This document shows positions 1-10,637 of a DNA stretch of 64,000 bases, piece after piece. The notes under the pieces were generated by a model. The model ran no database searches. It had not been told where the DNA came from and saw nothing but the letters and a program-made list of their open reading frames with translations. The stretch's first letter is position 1; each line of letters begins with the position of its first letter. Made by a program: the position numbers and the translations under genes. The DNA is from Closterium sp. Naga37s-1. Its lineage: Eukaryota > Streptophyta > Zygnematophyceae > Desmidiales > Closteriaceae. Location of the stretch: positions 2,089,001 to 2,153,000 of the forward strand of contig CANJKZ010000068.1 in the NCBI GenBank assembly GCA_947471745.1. The letters are read 5' to 3'.

Positions 1-137
1 AAAGATGAGATTTCATCACGTGGTATTTTTTTCACCTGTGAGATTGCCTCGGTGGGATACATCATCTGATCTTGATAGGCCAGCTTCTATAATACCATAT
101 TTCATTTGATATGTACACATCATCTACTACTCGATAA

Positions 138-217
138 GAAGGAACATCACAAATGCACAGAATCCTGGAAACTAACCTATTGTAGAGGCATTCATGGAGC
201 ATCTGTGATGTTCCTTC
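138..217 (-). repeat. Conserved hairpin in the 3' flank of the secreted-protein gene
   Basis: Two 19-base arms (138-156 and 199-217) are inverted complements with a single G-U-type difference. In the gene sense the 5' arm reads GAAGGAACATCACAGATGC, and a loop of about 42 bases separates the arms. It lies about 50 bases past the stop codon of the minus-strand gene, so it is probably in the 3' UTR or just beyond. The same structure is at 41533-41612 and, in inverted orientation, at 61746-61825. It could be an RNA hairpin or the terminal repeats of a tiny foldback element. Confidence 0.7.
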
Positions 218-268
218 TCGGATCACACAACCATCTCCCTGTGCATCCTTCTCCCGTTCTCCTCTCCA

Positions 269-2055
269 TCAAAACCTGCCACTAATCAGCTTGCCCGACA
301 AGCTGCTGCTGGTGCCGGCAAAGCCAATGTAGAGCTGCCCACTGGCGCCCGCCTGGATGGCGCTGAGCACGGGCGCCAGGTCCGCCGGCGCGACAGTGAG
401 CACATTGGCCAGCGACCACGACACGGAGCTCAGCAGCTGCCACGTGCCGGGCAGCTGCAGCGCCACGGGTGGGGCTGCCTGCCCGCACGTGCTGTTGCCG
501 CTGTAGATGGCCGCCGCCTGCGGTGCCTCCGCCATGCCCGTCGCCACCAGCTCGTACGCCACTGCGTACGCCGAGCCCCTGCCGTGCGGAAGGGGGGGAC
601 GGAGGGGGGAGGAGAGAGGAGAGGGTGCGGGTGGGGGTGGGGGGGTTGAACAAGGGATATTCATATAAATGTAACCTTAGCTGGACGGCACTGGTTGTGA
701 AAGTCAGAGCAGATTTGGATTGGAAGTCCAGGGAAGCAATGATAAGATGGTTAAGAGAGACGATGCATGGTTCCGACAGGTAAGGGTGCAGGTTGGAGGA
801 GAGTGAGGGGCTGTGGCTTACATGTTGGTGATCTGGATGTTGGCTGCTCCCACCGGGAGAAGGCCCTCACACGAGGTGAGCACGCCACGCAGCATGCCTG
901 CAGTGATGGGGATCATCAAGAGAAGCAGTAGAGAGTTAGCCCAAGAAAAGCAGCAGATGGTGCAACAAACAGAAGCAGCAGATGGTGCAACAATGAGCAG
1001 CAGCAGGTGGTGCAACAAAGAGCAACAGCAGGTGGTGCAACAAAGAGCAGCAGCAGGTGGTGCAACAAAGAGCAGCAGCAGGTGGTGCAACAAAGAGCAG
1101 CAGCAGGTGGTGCAACAAAGAGCAGCAGCAGGTGGTGCAACAAAGAGCAGCAGCAGATGGCGCAAGGATGAGTAGCAGCAGTAAATGGTGCAGAATGAGC
1201 AGCAGCAACAGAGATGATACGGAATGAGCAATAGCAGAAATGGTGCAAGAATGAGCAAAAGCGACGCAAGGCTGTTAAGAATGACGAGCACTGTCGGGGT
1301 ACAACAACAGCGCGGTTTGCAGAGTTAGGATTTGCGGGGTTGGGATTGTGGGGCCAGGGTTAGCGGGGTTAGGGTTGGCGGGGCTGACCTGCTGGGTGCG
1401 GCAGCAGAGCCACGAGGTCCGCCACGCCAAGGGCGTCACTCAGCGGGGCGATCAGCGCGTCCACCTGCGCAGCGAGCGCCGACACGTCCACATTCAGTGC
1501 GCCCACCCTCTGAGTGAGCGCCGCCACTCGCTGACTCAGCAACGCGCGGATGTTAAGGAGAATTCCCGCCAGGTCCGTGTTGAGCGATGTGGCGCGCTTG
1601 TTGATGGCGGGAAGGCTGCCTGTAAGCGACGAGATGCGTGACTGGAGCGTGACGGGTGTCGCCTGGGGAGTAACGCCGCCGGGTCGCGTGATTCTAAGGT
1701 ATAAGATCAGGTCGAGGTTGGCAATGCGTGCGTTGAGAGCGTCAATGCTGCTCTGGAGGGCGAAAACCTGCGCTTGAAGAGCCCATGTCGCCGCGGATGC
1801 GTTGTCGTTCAGTGCGGTTGCAAGCTTGTCCAGCGATTGCGTCAGCGCTCCTTCTAATAAAACGACTTGGGCTTGTAACGCGGATGTTAGGTCGGACACG
1901 GTGCTAGTGATGGTGCTGGTGACTTGAGCTGGTCGGTTCGGGAGGCGATTCCCGAGCAGTCCGTTGGAGCCGATTCTAGCCTGTGCGCATGATGCGAATA
2001 ACGCGGTTACAAGCAGTGCCGCCACAAGCGAGGAGGCTAGAGGAGAACGCGCCAT
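269..2055 (-). CDS. Secreted coiled-coil protein with a possible CHRD-like C-terminal domain, three exons (copy 1)
   Basis: I read three exons on the minus strand: 2055-1389, 897-822 and 578-269. Introns are 1388-898 (donor CAG/GTCAGC, acceptor CACTGCAG) and 821-579 (donor AT/GTAAG, acceptor ACGGCAG). The exons sum to 1053 nt, an exact reading frame of 350 residues plus stop. Residues 1-26 are a classic signal peptide ending Ala-Gln-Ala. Residues about 40-215 are Ala/Leu/Gln-rich heptad-like helix, probably coiled coil. Residues about 223-350 look like a small beta domain with spacing reminiscent of CHRD domains, though the usual His is not obvious. The role is unknown; a wall, mucilage or extracellular protein is plausible. 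It starts at the first ATG, which begins the signal peptide. The second copy differs by one residue (Gly275Ser), suggesting a recent duplication or constraint. Confidence 0.75.
956..1165 (-). repeat. 25-bp tandem repeat inside intron 1
   Basis: About eight head-to-tail copies of a 25-base unit (core GGTGGTGCAACAAAGAGCAG) fill the middle of intron 1 of the secreted-protein gene. Because 25 is not a multiple of three, the array stays open in several frames and produces false Cys/Leu-rich and Gln-rich reading frames. Copy 2 of the gene has about six units, so the array is length-variable. Confidence 0.9.
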
Positions 2056-2776
2056 GGGGACGAAATGCGGGAAACACTATAGTAGGGAAAAAGTGCGGCG
2101 GTGATCGCTGCTGGTACCAGAACGTACGAATCTTACGCTACGTACTTTACTCGGGTGGTTGAGGAAGGCAGTCGGGCGATTAGGAACGGTTGCGAAATGT
2201 GGGAGAAAGCTTGTGACTGAGGGCTGCTTTAGTAGGTTTAGATTGTGAGATTGAGATTGCGGCTAACCCTTGACTAAATACTTTCTCGTAACGCTCGAAC
2301 CAACCTATACTCGTCGGTAGGAGTCAACGACGCGGTGATTAACGGCTGGTTTGCGGCGATCGAATGGGATGAGCGTGGGCGACGATGAGTGAGGTGCGGC
2401 GAACCTGCGATGGGCTGGGCAGGGGTTTGCACAGAATGCGGTTCGCTTCACGCGGAATTGCTGTGAGCGAAAGTGGCGAACTAGCTCTGGGAAGGAGAGA
2501 TCGCGCCCCGTGTTACTTGCTCTGGGAAGGAGAGATGCCAGAAGGTCTATTCGATATTAGCATATCCTTGTTTTATACAATCAGTAAGATATCACTAGTG
2601 TGCGTATTGTTCACCGCATGTTTTGATCTGTTTTTATTGAAATGGACAGTAGCATATCCTTTTCCGTACTTCGCGCCCCTGCTTACAGCGTACAAGACTG
2701 TTTCTGCCTACAGTACCCAACAGTGCACCGTTACCACTCGCGACACTAGCCTCGACCAATGTTCCCGCCACTGTTC
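2056..2776. other. Upstream region of the secreted-protein gene, joined to copia gag
   Basis: This stretch lies between the minus-strand gene start and the plus-strand gag start. It must hold the gene promoter, but I see no convincing TATA box close to 2055. An open frame of 131 codons (2385-2780) is present in both duplicate copies, with a composition unlike the neighbouring proteins and no recognisable motif; I do not call it a gene. I saw only one base change against the second copy over about 720 bases. No clear 5' LTR or primer site for the downstream element was found, so f1 is probably joined here without its LTR. Confidence 0.5.
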
Positions 2777-3685
2777 ATGACGCGTCTCAACCTTACGGTT
2801 CGGTTTGTAACCCGCGCTCCGGACCTCCGCCTCAACATTTCTGCTCCAACCGTTCCTCGTCCAAGCGACGAAGCCGTGCTCGCAGCTCAGAACAAGATTC
2901 TGAGAATCTGAAGGATCTGCACCAGCACCTTGTTTAGCGGACGAGCTTTTTACACCTAGAGTTTCGAGCTCGAGCTACTTCTCCAAAACGCGCAAATATT
3001 TTGCTACTTTGACGGAAGCTACGCTGGCCCTACTAGCGACACTGACGTTGCTAAGGCTCAGTGCTATAACGAGTCATTCAATGCGTATAGCGTTCTTCTC
3101 CGTAACATGGCGCCAACCGAACAACTCGCCATACGCCCCTACAAAACCCACCAAGCTCCCGCCATGGCCGTCTGGAGCTACCTCACCAAAACTTACCAGC
3201 CTAAGGACTCCGTATCATCCAGCTGCTTGCTCCAGCAACTCATGGAAGTCAAGATGGCACCTGGCAAGAAGGCAAACTCTTACATCAATCGCTGCCGCAG
3301 TGTCCTCGACCAACTACTGAAGCTCGAAAACACAATCTTCGAGGACATGTTCGTTACCATCGTACTTCGATTGTTGGGACCACATTGGAATCTCTACAAG
3401 GCTCTGCTTCGCCAACAGGGCATAATCTCCGAGGCGCACCTCTGCGCTACTCTGCTGCACGAACAGCGAGACATGGATTTCAACCAGGAAAAGGGGACGC
3501 GCCGCGAACAAATCGCCTTTTACTTTAATCGCGATCAACGGAGGAATCACGACACACGCCCACCCCAGTATTACTGCAAAAACTGCAAAGCCTTCGGTCA
3601 CTCCACCGAACGCACCCGATCCGGACCGCGACATGATTCCGCGCCGCGCAACAACTCCGCCTACGGTACCGACTACACGCGTTAG
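2777..3685 (+). pseudogene. f1 copia gag, broken
   Basis: The ATG at 2777 starts a frame matching the gag of family f2 at 19213 (shared TVPRP-DE, then F-FYxWSFE). It is interrupted by stops in the first 170 bases. From 3107 a clean frame gives a UBN2-type capsid region with conserved WSYLTKTYQPKDSV and LLQQLMEVKM segments, then a CCHC zinc knuckle beginning YYCKNCKAFGHST. The last Cys of the knuckle is lost: Glu-Arg-Thr stands where copy 2 has Lys-Arg-Cys. Gag packages retroelement RNA into particles; this copy cannot be intact. Confidence 0.85.
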
Positions 3686-5300
3686 GCAAACCGATCATCT
3701 TCAGACTATCGGTCTGCCCCGCGCCAGCCATCGCAGCCCGACACACAGCGCACAACACAACACAACAACGACCGCATATCATGGGCAACATGGCGATGCG
3801 CATTCACCGCCCCACTCCGCACACCAATCGGAGGCACCTTCTCATCGTGCGGGACCTACAGTACAGTCTTCTATCCTACAATCAACTTGTTCACAGCTGC
3901 GTTCTCATAACCATTGATCAAAAAATCCGCTGCATCCTCATGCACTGGAAAGAATACAGCAAACCCAACAGCATACCACGACACATCGGCAAAGCCCACT
4001 CCAACAATGGCGTCTACATTTTCGACTTCGATATCCTCGATTGCAGCACCGACTCAGGGGATCTCATTGATCTGCAACCATAGGACGTCGTGTGGTCTCA
4101 CAAGCCTACTCATCATGACGGCCGCCCCTGGATCAAGCATCACGCTCATCCAAGGGAGACCGACCTTCACGCACCTGGCCCGATGGCCTCTGCCGGAACT
4201 GCCGCACACCAACAGCCTCCATAACAGTGAGAACAGACAGTGCACAGTCACCCACTCACCGTCACAGCCCGCCATTCAACAGGGGCAAGGCACCAGCTGA
4301 CGAAGGCGAATCCTCCGCTGCCGCAGCAAGGCGTCTGTCAACTACACCAGCACGTGAAGCATACGAATCTCCTGAAGAATCTGACTCATCCGAGGAGGCC
4401 GGACCAATCATCCAGCCCGCTGGCTTAGATATTGTCGAAGAAGCGGAATGGCAGACCCCTCACCCAACTGGCATGAGGGATGAAGAGCTCACTGCAGCAC
4501 TCACCACTTTTCAACCGCGCAAGACTCGGACTGACCCCACTGTCCACGATCCCCTCCATATCCTCACACGCTACACAGGACCAGGCGCGTTTGACTAAAA
4601 CAACAACTCCCTACTAATGACCTGGGAGACCTACCACATCAATCACCCTTGGTCCCATCGCATCATGACCACCGAGGAGTTCTAGCGCCACAAAGAAGAA
4701 GAACGGCGTCGCCGCGCAGACGAAGAAGCAAAGGCGGCGGCAGCTGCAGGAGCTGGAGGATGGGGGAGCGAAGCTGGCACAACAAGATGGGGGGAGACTG
4801 CACCAAACTGGGGAGCCCCCTCAATGTTGGACCAAGAGGAGCTGATAAACGACGTCACCGCTCGCGCTGGCCAAGAAGCAGCAGACAAAGCCAGAGGACC
4901 CGATGGGTCTCCACGTCCCCTCGGCATCCCTCCCACAGGTACCTCACCTACCAGCGACTCCTAGGGCTCCTCCCCATACTCTCAACCTCCCATCGACCGC
5001 GACACCATCTTGCCCTACCGCACCTATCCCCGAAGCCCGCTTCATATTGAGTCCACGCCCATTGGCCCTACAGACTCACCTGCTCCTAGCCCGCCCACCT
5101 CGCAGACACAGATGACATCACACCACAACTCGCAGCCATCACCACAATCGCTCCAGCTCCCACTGCTCGTGAACCCATCCTTGCACTTGGCCTTTCAATC
5201 TCACCACAGCCCATCTCACAGCCACCTCCCACTAACATCGCCGAACTCATCGCCTTTTACACACGCTCACCTGCCATTCGCGCCCAACCTGACCTATGGC
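3686..5300 (+). pseudogene. f1 copia protease/linker region, broken
   Basis: Fragments in all three frames match the single long frame of copy 2 at 44501-46150. They include a segment typical of the region after the copia protease (LLSYNQLVHS and GVYIFDFDILDC), then an acidic linker with PRKTRTDPTVHDPL. Copy 1 has several stop codons and indels here, for example TAG at about 4081 and TAA at about 4597. I did not recognise the catalytic DSGA motif of copia proteases, so the protease is probably lost or very diverged. Confidence 0.7.
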
Positions 5301-6200
5301 ACAAACGCCTGCATTCACGCGCAAGTTTTCCTCCCCGTAACACTGCTACGCCAGATGGCACTCCTGTCCCTATCAACACCACTTACCGCACCGACTGCAC
5401 AATTTGCCCTGAAGCTGCTCTCAATCATCAGCCCTTCAAGCTTCTTCAGCCTGGAACCAACCGCTACGGAAAACTGGAGAAAGTTTATAGTGACTTTCTC
5501 GTACTCACTCAGACAGGCATTAATGGCGAAGAGTACACCCTCACCTTTGTCGACGCCCATTCCCACTTTGTTTGGGTAGCCAATGTCTCCCACCGCAGCA
5601 AGGCGTTCTACATCGTCAAGGTCTGGCACGCCAATGCAAAGACTCAATTAGGCTGCACCATCAAACTTTGGCAAACTGACTGCGCAGCCGAATTCAAGAG
5701 CGACAAAATGCAGGCCTTCATGAAGGAGAAAGGCATCATTTACAAGCACTCCCTCCCCTACGCACATCCCCAAGAAGGCGTCGCGGCACGCACCAGCCGC
5801 ACACTCATGACCAAGGTTCGTGCACTTCTGCAGCAGAGCGACGTTGACGCGAAGTACTGGCCCTACGCCATGCATCACGCTGTCCGTCTTCACAACCTGC
5901 TCAGCACCACTGCCAACACCGACAACCTCTCTCCACACCTCAAGTTTACTGGCAAACAGGGCGACATCTCCATGCTCCACGTCTGGGGATGCATGGTGCA
6001 GAATCGGCCCGCCGCGGCAACTACGGGGAAGTTTGAACGTCGAGCACGCTGGGGTGTGCACCTTGGCATCGGCTTCAAACACCACGCCTGGACCATCCTC
6101 GACCATGACACATCACAAGTGGTCGCGGCGCGCGTCGTTATCTCTACGAAGACCTTACAAATTGCAAATTCCAGTGCGACCGCCACGCTGACCGCACCAG
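5300..6200 (+). pseudogene. f1 copia integrase, broken
   Basis: Translations across frames show a pre-integrase Cys motif (CTICPEAA), then the integrase core. It has a first acidic segment (YTLTFVDAHSHFVWVANV), a second Asp in WQTDCAAEFKSD, and a Glu-less end segment: HPQEGVAARTSRTLMTK, where active copia integrases usually have QNGxAER. The C-terminal part (RWGVHLGI) follows. The replacement of the third catalytic Glu region and several frame changes make it inactive. Confidence 0.75.
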
Positions 6201-6429
6201 GGGCGAGACCAACATCGTGGAATACAAGCGCCCACCGCGCAGCTTTGCCACACCCGAAGATGAAGCCGAAGCAGCGCTCGCGGAACAGGATCCCACGGAA
6301 ACAACTCTGACGACGACGTGGTGGAGGTCACCTGCGGTCAGCGGCACAGCCCCGGGCTCTCAGGCCTCCACATTCTTGGCCTCCATACTGCTGTCTCTCG
6401 TCCGCCGAAAGCGGTTGAACCCAAAACCC

Positions 6430-7945
6430 CACGCCAAGCTGTAACTTGCCCCTACGCCAAAGAATGGCGCGCTGCAATGGATGCTGAAGTTGCCGAGCTC
6501 GAAGCTCGAGACACATGGGTTCTCGCCGACCGGGCGCACTGAAGGGGAGACGCGTCCTTTCAGGCGAATGGGTATTCCGCGTCAAAACCGCTGCAGACAG
6601 CACCATTGAGCGCTTCAAGGCCCGATGGGTCGTTCGAGGCTTCGATCAGCGTCACGGCGTTGTGTTCGATCAGACTTTCGCTCCTGTTAGCCGTCACACC
6701 TCCGTCCGCGATCTCGTGACCATCGCTGGAGATAAACATCTCCCTCTCCGCCAGATCGACGGCAAAAATGCTTTTCTCTACGCACCTGTGGATGCGCTCA
6801 TCTTCGTCGAGCAACCTCACACCTACGGCAACGGCGACGCCGACGATCGCGTGTGTCAGCTCCAAAAATCCCTATACGGCATCAAGCAGGTACCACGACT
6901 CTGGCAGCAGCACCTCCATCACATTCTCTTCGACATTGGCTTTATTCACCTGCCTCACGACCCCGGCATGTACTGCCTCCACTACCGTGGAGATTACATC
7001 CTCCTCACGGCGTACATGGATGACCTACTTTACACTTGCACCAGCAACGATCTCCTCGCCTAGTTCGTGAAAAACCTCAGCAACCGCGTCGAAATCACCA
7101 GCACCGATCAAGTGACCTAGTTCCTAGGCCTCAACATCTCCTACGCAGCTGATGCCATTCACCTCTCTGCCTCGAATTACATTGGAACCCTCTCCACCAA
7201 ATTCAACATCAAGCCTGCCAACCTCTCAACTCCTTATTGCACCCCGGCCACCCCAACCAACCCCAACACAACCCCGCTCACCCCCTCCGATCATCAGCTG
7301 TATCAGCAGCAACTCGGCTGCCTCCTCTTTGCTGCCATGACATGCAGGCCTGAATTGTCCTACATCTCGAGCCAACTCGCTCAGTATGCCAGGCGGGTTG
7401 AAGGGGAGCATATGCTGGATCTACAGCGTGCTCTCCACACTGCACATTTTCCTCACCTACTTTACCCCCACGACTCGCTCCTTCAGCCTCGTTGGCTACG
7501 TGGACGCAGATCATGCCGCCAACCCTACAAATCGATGGTCCAGAACTGGTTTCCTTTTCCACCTTGAGCCCACTAGTCATATTTCCTAGAATTCCTAGAA
7601 GCAAGAAATGGTGGCGCTCTCCTCTGCTGAAGCCGAATTCATCGCTGCCACATCAGCAGTTCGCGAAGGCCTTTGCCTCTAGGAGCTACTCCCGGAGGCA
7701 AAAATTGCGACGTCTGCAAGCTTCAAACTTCACTGCGACAACCAAAGCGCGATAAAAAATTGCGAACAAGCCTGGTTTCGGTAACCGCACCAAGCACATC
7801 GCACTCCACTACTTCTTCGTCAAAGACGAAGTTGACTAAGGCAAAGTCATCTTGACTTACTGCCCCACTGGCGACATGGCAGCTGACTTCATCACCAAGA
7901 AATTGCCACGTCAGCAGTACTATCACTGGGAAACATCTGTGGCAT
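6430..7945 (+). pseudogene. f1 copia reverse transcriptase-RNase H, broken
   Basis: The frame 6515-7063 encodes the RT fingers and palm: VFRVKTAADSTIERFKARWV, FDQTFAPVSRHTSVRDL, QIDGKNAFLYAPV, SLYGIKQ, and the catalytic box as YMDDLLYTC (normally YVDD). TAG at about 7060 and later stops break it. RNase H-type connection sequence continues across frames at 7120-7945 and ends with the copia 3' signature ADFITKKLPRQQ. Copy 3 at 59361-61613 keeps YVDD. Confidence 0.85.
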
Positions 7946-9123
7946 CTAGGGCTGACTCTCTTGACTACTCCCGTGAGGTCGGAACAGTGCTTGTACTGCT
8001 GACGTGGCAGTCGCTTGGTGAGGAAGTCGTCTGCCATAGGGCAGCACGCGAGGTCAACTTTACCCTGGTCAATTTCGTCCTTGACAAAAAAGTATCGAAG
8101 CGCAATGTGTTTCGTGCGGTTCACGAACCCGAGCTTGTTCGCGATTTTGATGGCGCTCTGGTTGTCACAGTGAAGGCGAAAAGTGGGCAGCGCTTCCTGC
8201 AGCACTTCTTGCAGGTACAGGCCTTCGCGAACTGTGGCTGTCGCGGCGATGTACTTTGTTTTAGCGGACGACAGGGCAACCAGCTCCTGCTTGTGTCAGT
8301 TCCAAGAGATTGGTCCTGTTGGCTCCAAGCGGAAGACGAAGCCGGTTCGTGGCCGACAATTCGCAGGATCAGCGGCATGATTTGCGTCCACGTAGCCGTT
8401 GAGGTTGAAGGAGATTGTTTGGAGTCCTACGGGCGACAAGGGTTTGTTGTCCAATTTGTAGTTGACACTGGGGTTGCGGTAAGGAATTGAGAAAGGTGCG
8501 GGCGAAATTTTGAAGCGTTCTTTCAGGTGCTCTGCGTATTTTGAGGCTAACAGATGAATTGCATCTGGCTCGTAGGTAATGTTCAGCCCTAGAAACTGCG
8601 TGATGTTGTGGTTGATGGTGATGTCAATGCGCTGCGCCAGATTCTCCTTGAACTGATTAAGGAGTTTGTTGCAGGTGCTGGTGTACAGCAAATCGTCGAC
8701 GTAGACGGTCAGAAGGATGTAGTCGCCATTGAAGTGAAGGCGATACATTCCTGGGTAGTGCAGCGGCTGCTTGAAGCCGATTTCTAGGAGGATTTTGTGC
8801 AGGTGATGTTGTTAGAGACGCGGCACCTACTTTAAACCGTAGAGGGATTTCTTCAGCTGGCAGTCCCTGGGGTCTCCTTCCCCGTAGGTATGTGGCTGCT
8901 CCACGAAAATGGTTGCATCCACCAGCGCATACAGAAACGCGTTCTTGACGTTGATCTGCCACAGTGGTAGGTGCTTAGTTAGCGGCAGCAATGGCGAGTA
9001 GAATCCCGACAAAGGTATGGCGGATGACGGGAGCGAAGGATTCATCGAAATCAATGCCGTGGTGTTGGTCGTAACCGCGTACGACCTAGTGGGCCTTGAA
9101 GCTCTCGATAGTTCCGTCAGCAT
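7946..9123 (-). pseudogene. f2 copia reverse transcriptase-RNase H
   Basis: On the minus strand, 9123-8827 gives the first RT block (WQINVKNAFLYALVDATIF, then QLKKSLYGLK). The segment 8748-8296 gives the palm with an intact YVDDLLYTS box and the connection LGLNITYEPDAIHLLASKYAEHL. The segment 8205-7946 gives RNase H (LHCDNQSAIKIANK, NRTKHIALRYFFVKDEIDQGKV, FLTKRLPRQQYKHC). The parts are in different frames, so the gene is inactive, but the catalytic Asp pair survives. Confidence 0.85.
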
Positions 9124-9153
9124 TGGTTTTCAGGCGAAACACCCACTTCCTGC

Positions 9154-10424
9154 TTAGCACCCTCCTGCTGATCGATCGACTACAACCCACGTATCATGTG
9201 ATTCTAGCGCCTCCAGCTCTGTGTCCATAGCTGCACGCCACTCCTTGGTGTAGGGGCCAATGAGGGCCTGGCGAGGATTCTTAGGCTCGACGGTGCGCTT
9301 GAGAGTAGTGACAGACGTGTGTAGGCCGAGAATTTGGAGGCCAGTGACATTGGAGGCGCCTGCGGCGTCTGTAGTGGTGACCTCCACCACATCGTCATCA
9401 TCACTCTCATGGCCGAGTGGGAAAGCGCTTGGCTCAGCTTGGGAACGTGATGATCCTGGCGCGAGAGCAACATCGCTGTCATCATCATCGTCGTCGTCGC
9501 GTGGGCGAGGCGGAATGCCGGGATGTTCGTCGGCGGGGTCGTGGTCAAGTGCTGCTGCTGCTGACTCGTCATCTGGAGATGCAAAGCTGCGGCAGTTGTT
9601 TGTGTAAGCGCGTACGACGTTGCTGCGCTGGTCGTTGATCCACTGCTGCAAGGTGTGTTGCTCATAGAAAATGATGTCACGCGCAGGTACGATCTGGTTG
9701 GTGTCAATGTCTGGGATAAGCCAGCCTCTGTACTCATAGCTGAGCTCTAGGTGGACTCCCTAGCGTGCGCGGTGACTGAACTTGCCGATGGTGGCCGAAG
9801 TCGGCCGATACTGCACCACACACCCCCAAACCCTCATCATGGAGGTATGTCTCCTTGAGCTGGTCCAATTTATGTGCGGGGAGAGGTTGCCCCTGTTGGC
9901 CGATGTGGAGAGAAGGTTGTGCAGGCACACGGCGTCGTTCATGGCGTACGGCCAATACTTTTTGGGGAGGCCTGCGTGATTCATGAGGGCGCGCACCTTC
10001 GTCGTGAGGGTGCGGTTCACCCTCTCTGCGACGCCTTCCTGCTGGTGAGCGTAAGGGAGTGAGATTTGGTGCTTGATCCCCTTATCGACGAGGAACTTTT
10101 CAAGCTCGTTGCTGCGAAACTCCTTACCGCCGCCGGTCTGCCAGATTTTCAGCTTCTTTCCTAACTCCCATGCACGTGTGCAAGACGGTTGCGGACGGTT
10201 TTAGGAGCCTTGGAGCGAACATCGACGTTGGCGATCCAGACGTAGCGAGAGTATGCGTCCACGAAGGTGAGTGTGTACTGTTCGACGTTGATGCCTTTGT
10301 AGGTGAGGAAGATGTAGTCGCCGTAGACTTTCTGCAGCTTCTTGTAGCGATTGGTGCTTGGTTCCTGTGAGGGGTAGGATTGTGCGTGAGGGCAGCTATG
10401 GGACAGATGGTGCAGATGGTAGGA
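9154..10424 (-). pseudogene. f2 copia integrase C-terminal half and linker
   Basis: The stretch 10484-10161 carries NRYKKLQKVYGDYIFLTYKG and LTFVDAYSRYVWIANVD, the region of the first integrase Asp. The stretch 10020-9760 carries MNRTLTTKVRALMNHAGLPKKYWPYAMNDA and the C-terminal KFSHRAR block. The stretch 9651-9154 is an acidic linker ending in the block before RT (KNPRQALIGPYTKEWRAAMDTELEALESHDTW). Frames are broken by stops, for example at about 9760. Pre-integrase CTICPIAAL sits at about 10400, next to the element 3 LTR. Confidence 0.8.
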
Positions 10425-10500
10425 TACAACCCCCGCACATCCGACCACAAGGTCGGCTCTGCCCAAGCGAGGACGGGGCCACACAACACTCCCGTTGACA
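10425..10500 (-). repeat. 3' LTR of element 3 (76 bp)
   Basis: Read on the minus strand it starts TGTCAACGGGAG and ends GGGGGTTGTA. It contains a perfect 6-bp stem around ACAA (CCGACC with GGTCGG). A putative polypurine tract lies immediately upstream in the element sense. Only a few bases differ from the copy at 16391-16466. Confidence 0.75.
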
Positions 10501-10637
10501 CTCCCCTACCGCGTTCACGTTCGGGCTCCCCCCCCCCACACGACAGCACTGTTCGAAGGAAAGCTCAGCGGCGTGCACACAACACACAGCACGCTGGTCA
10601 CCGCACCAGCCATGCAAGCGCACATGGCACCTACTGC

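Larger units (their letters stand above)
1..5270 (+). repeat. Segmental duplication, copy 1
   Basis: This stretch is repeated in the same orientation at 41397-46639. Homology starts within the first few bases of the window, so the true left edge may lie outside. It runs through the secreted-protein gene and the first half of a copia element, to about 5270, where copy 2 is cut by another insertion. Identity is very high over 1-2776. It drops to roughly 95 percent from 2777 onward: I counted about ten mismatches in the first 205 bases of gag. The one large length difference is 61 bases in the first intron, made of two 25-bp repeat units plus an 11-base indel. Confidence 0.95.
2777..7945 (+). 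mobile_element. Ty1/copia retroelement, family f1, copy 1 (decayed)
   Basis: Gag, zinc knuckle, integrase, reverse transcriptase and RNase H follow in copia order (integrase before RT) on the plus strand. All frames carry multiple stops and frameshifts. The element ends abruptly at about 7945, just after the RNase H end motif FITKKLPRQQ. No 3' LTR follows: the sequence passes directly into the RNase H end of a minus-strand element. The first half is duplicated at 44114-46639. A third portion, integrase onward and inverted, is at 59361-61613. Confidence 0.9.

Noticed and set aside
818-1291. Cys/Leu-rich and Gln-rich open frames
   Set aside because: They are translations of the 25-bp tandem repeat in several frames, inside an intron.
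1325-1385. Telomere-like GGGTTAG/GGGTTGG run
   Set aside because: Only a few irregular units, and it lies inside intron 1 of the secreted-protein gene. Not a telomeric array.
2385-2780. 131-codon open frame present in both duplicates
   Set aside because: It is kept only because the duplicates are nearly identical here. No motif, no matching third copy, and it overlaps the start of gag. Kept as unassigned upstream sequence.
10420-10520. CRISPR-like reading of the repeated 76-bp segment
   Set aside because: Only two copies, 6 kb apart, flanking a retroelement in a eukaryotic genome. They are LTRs.
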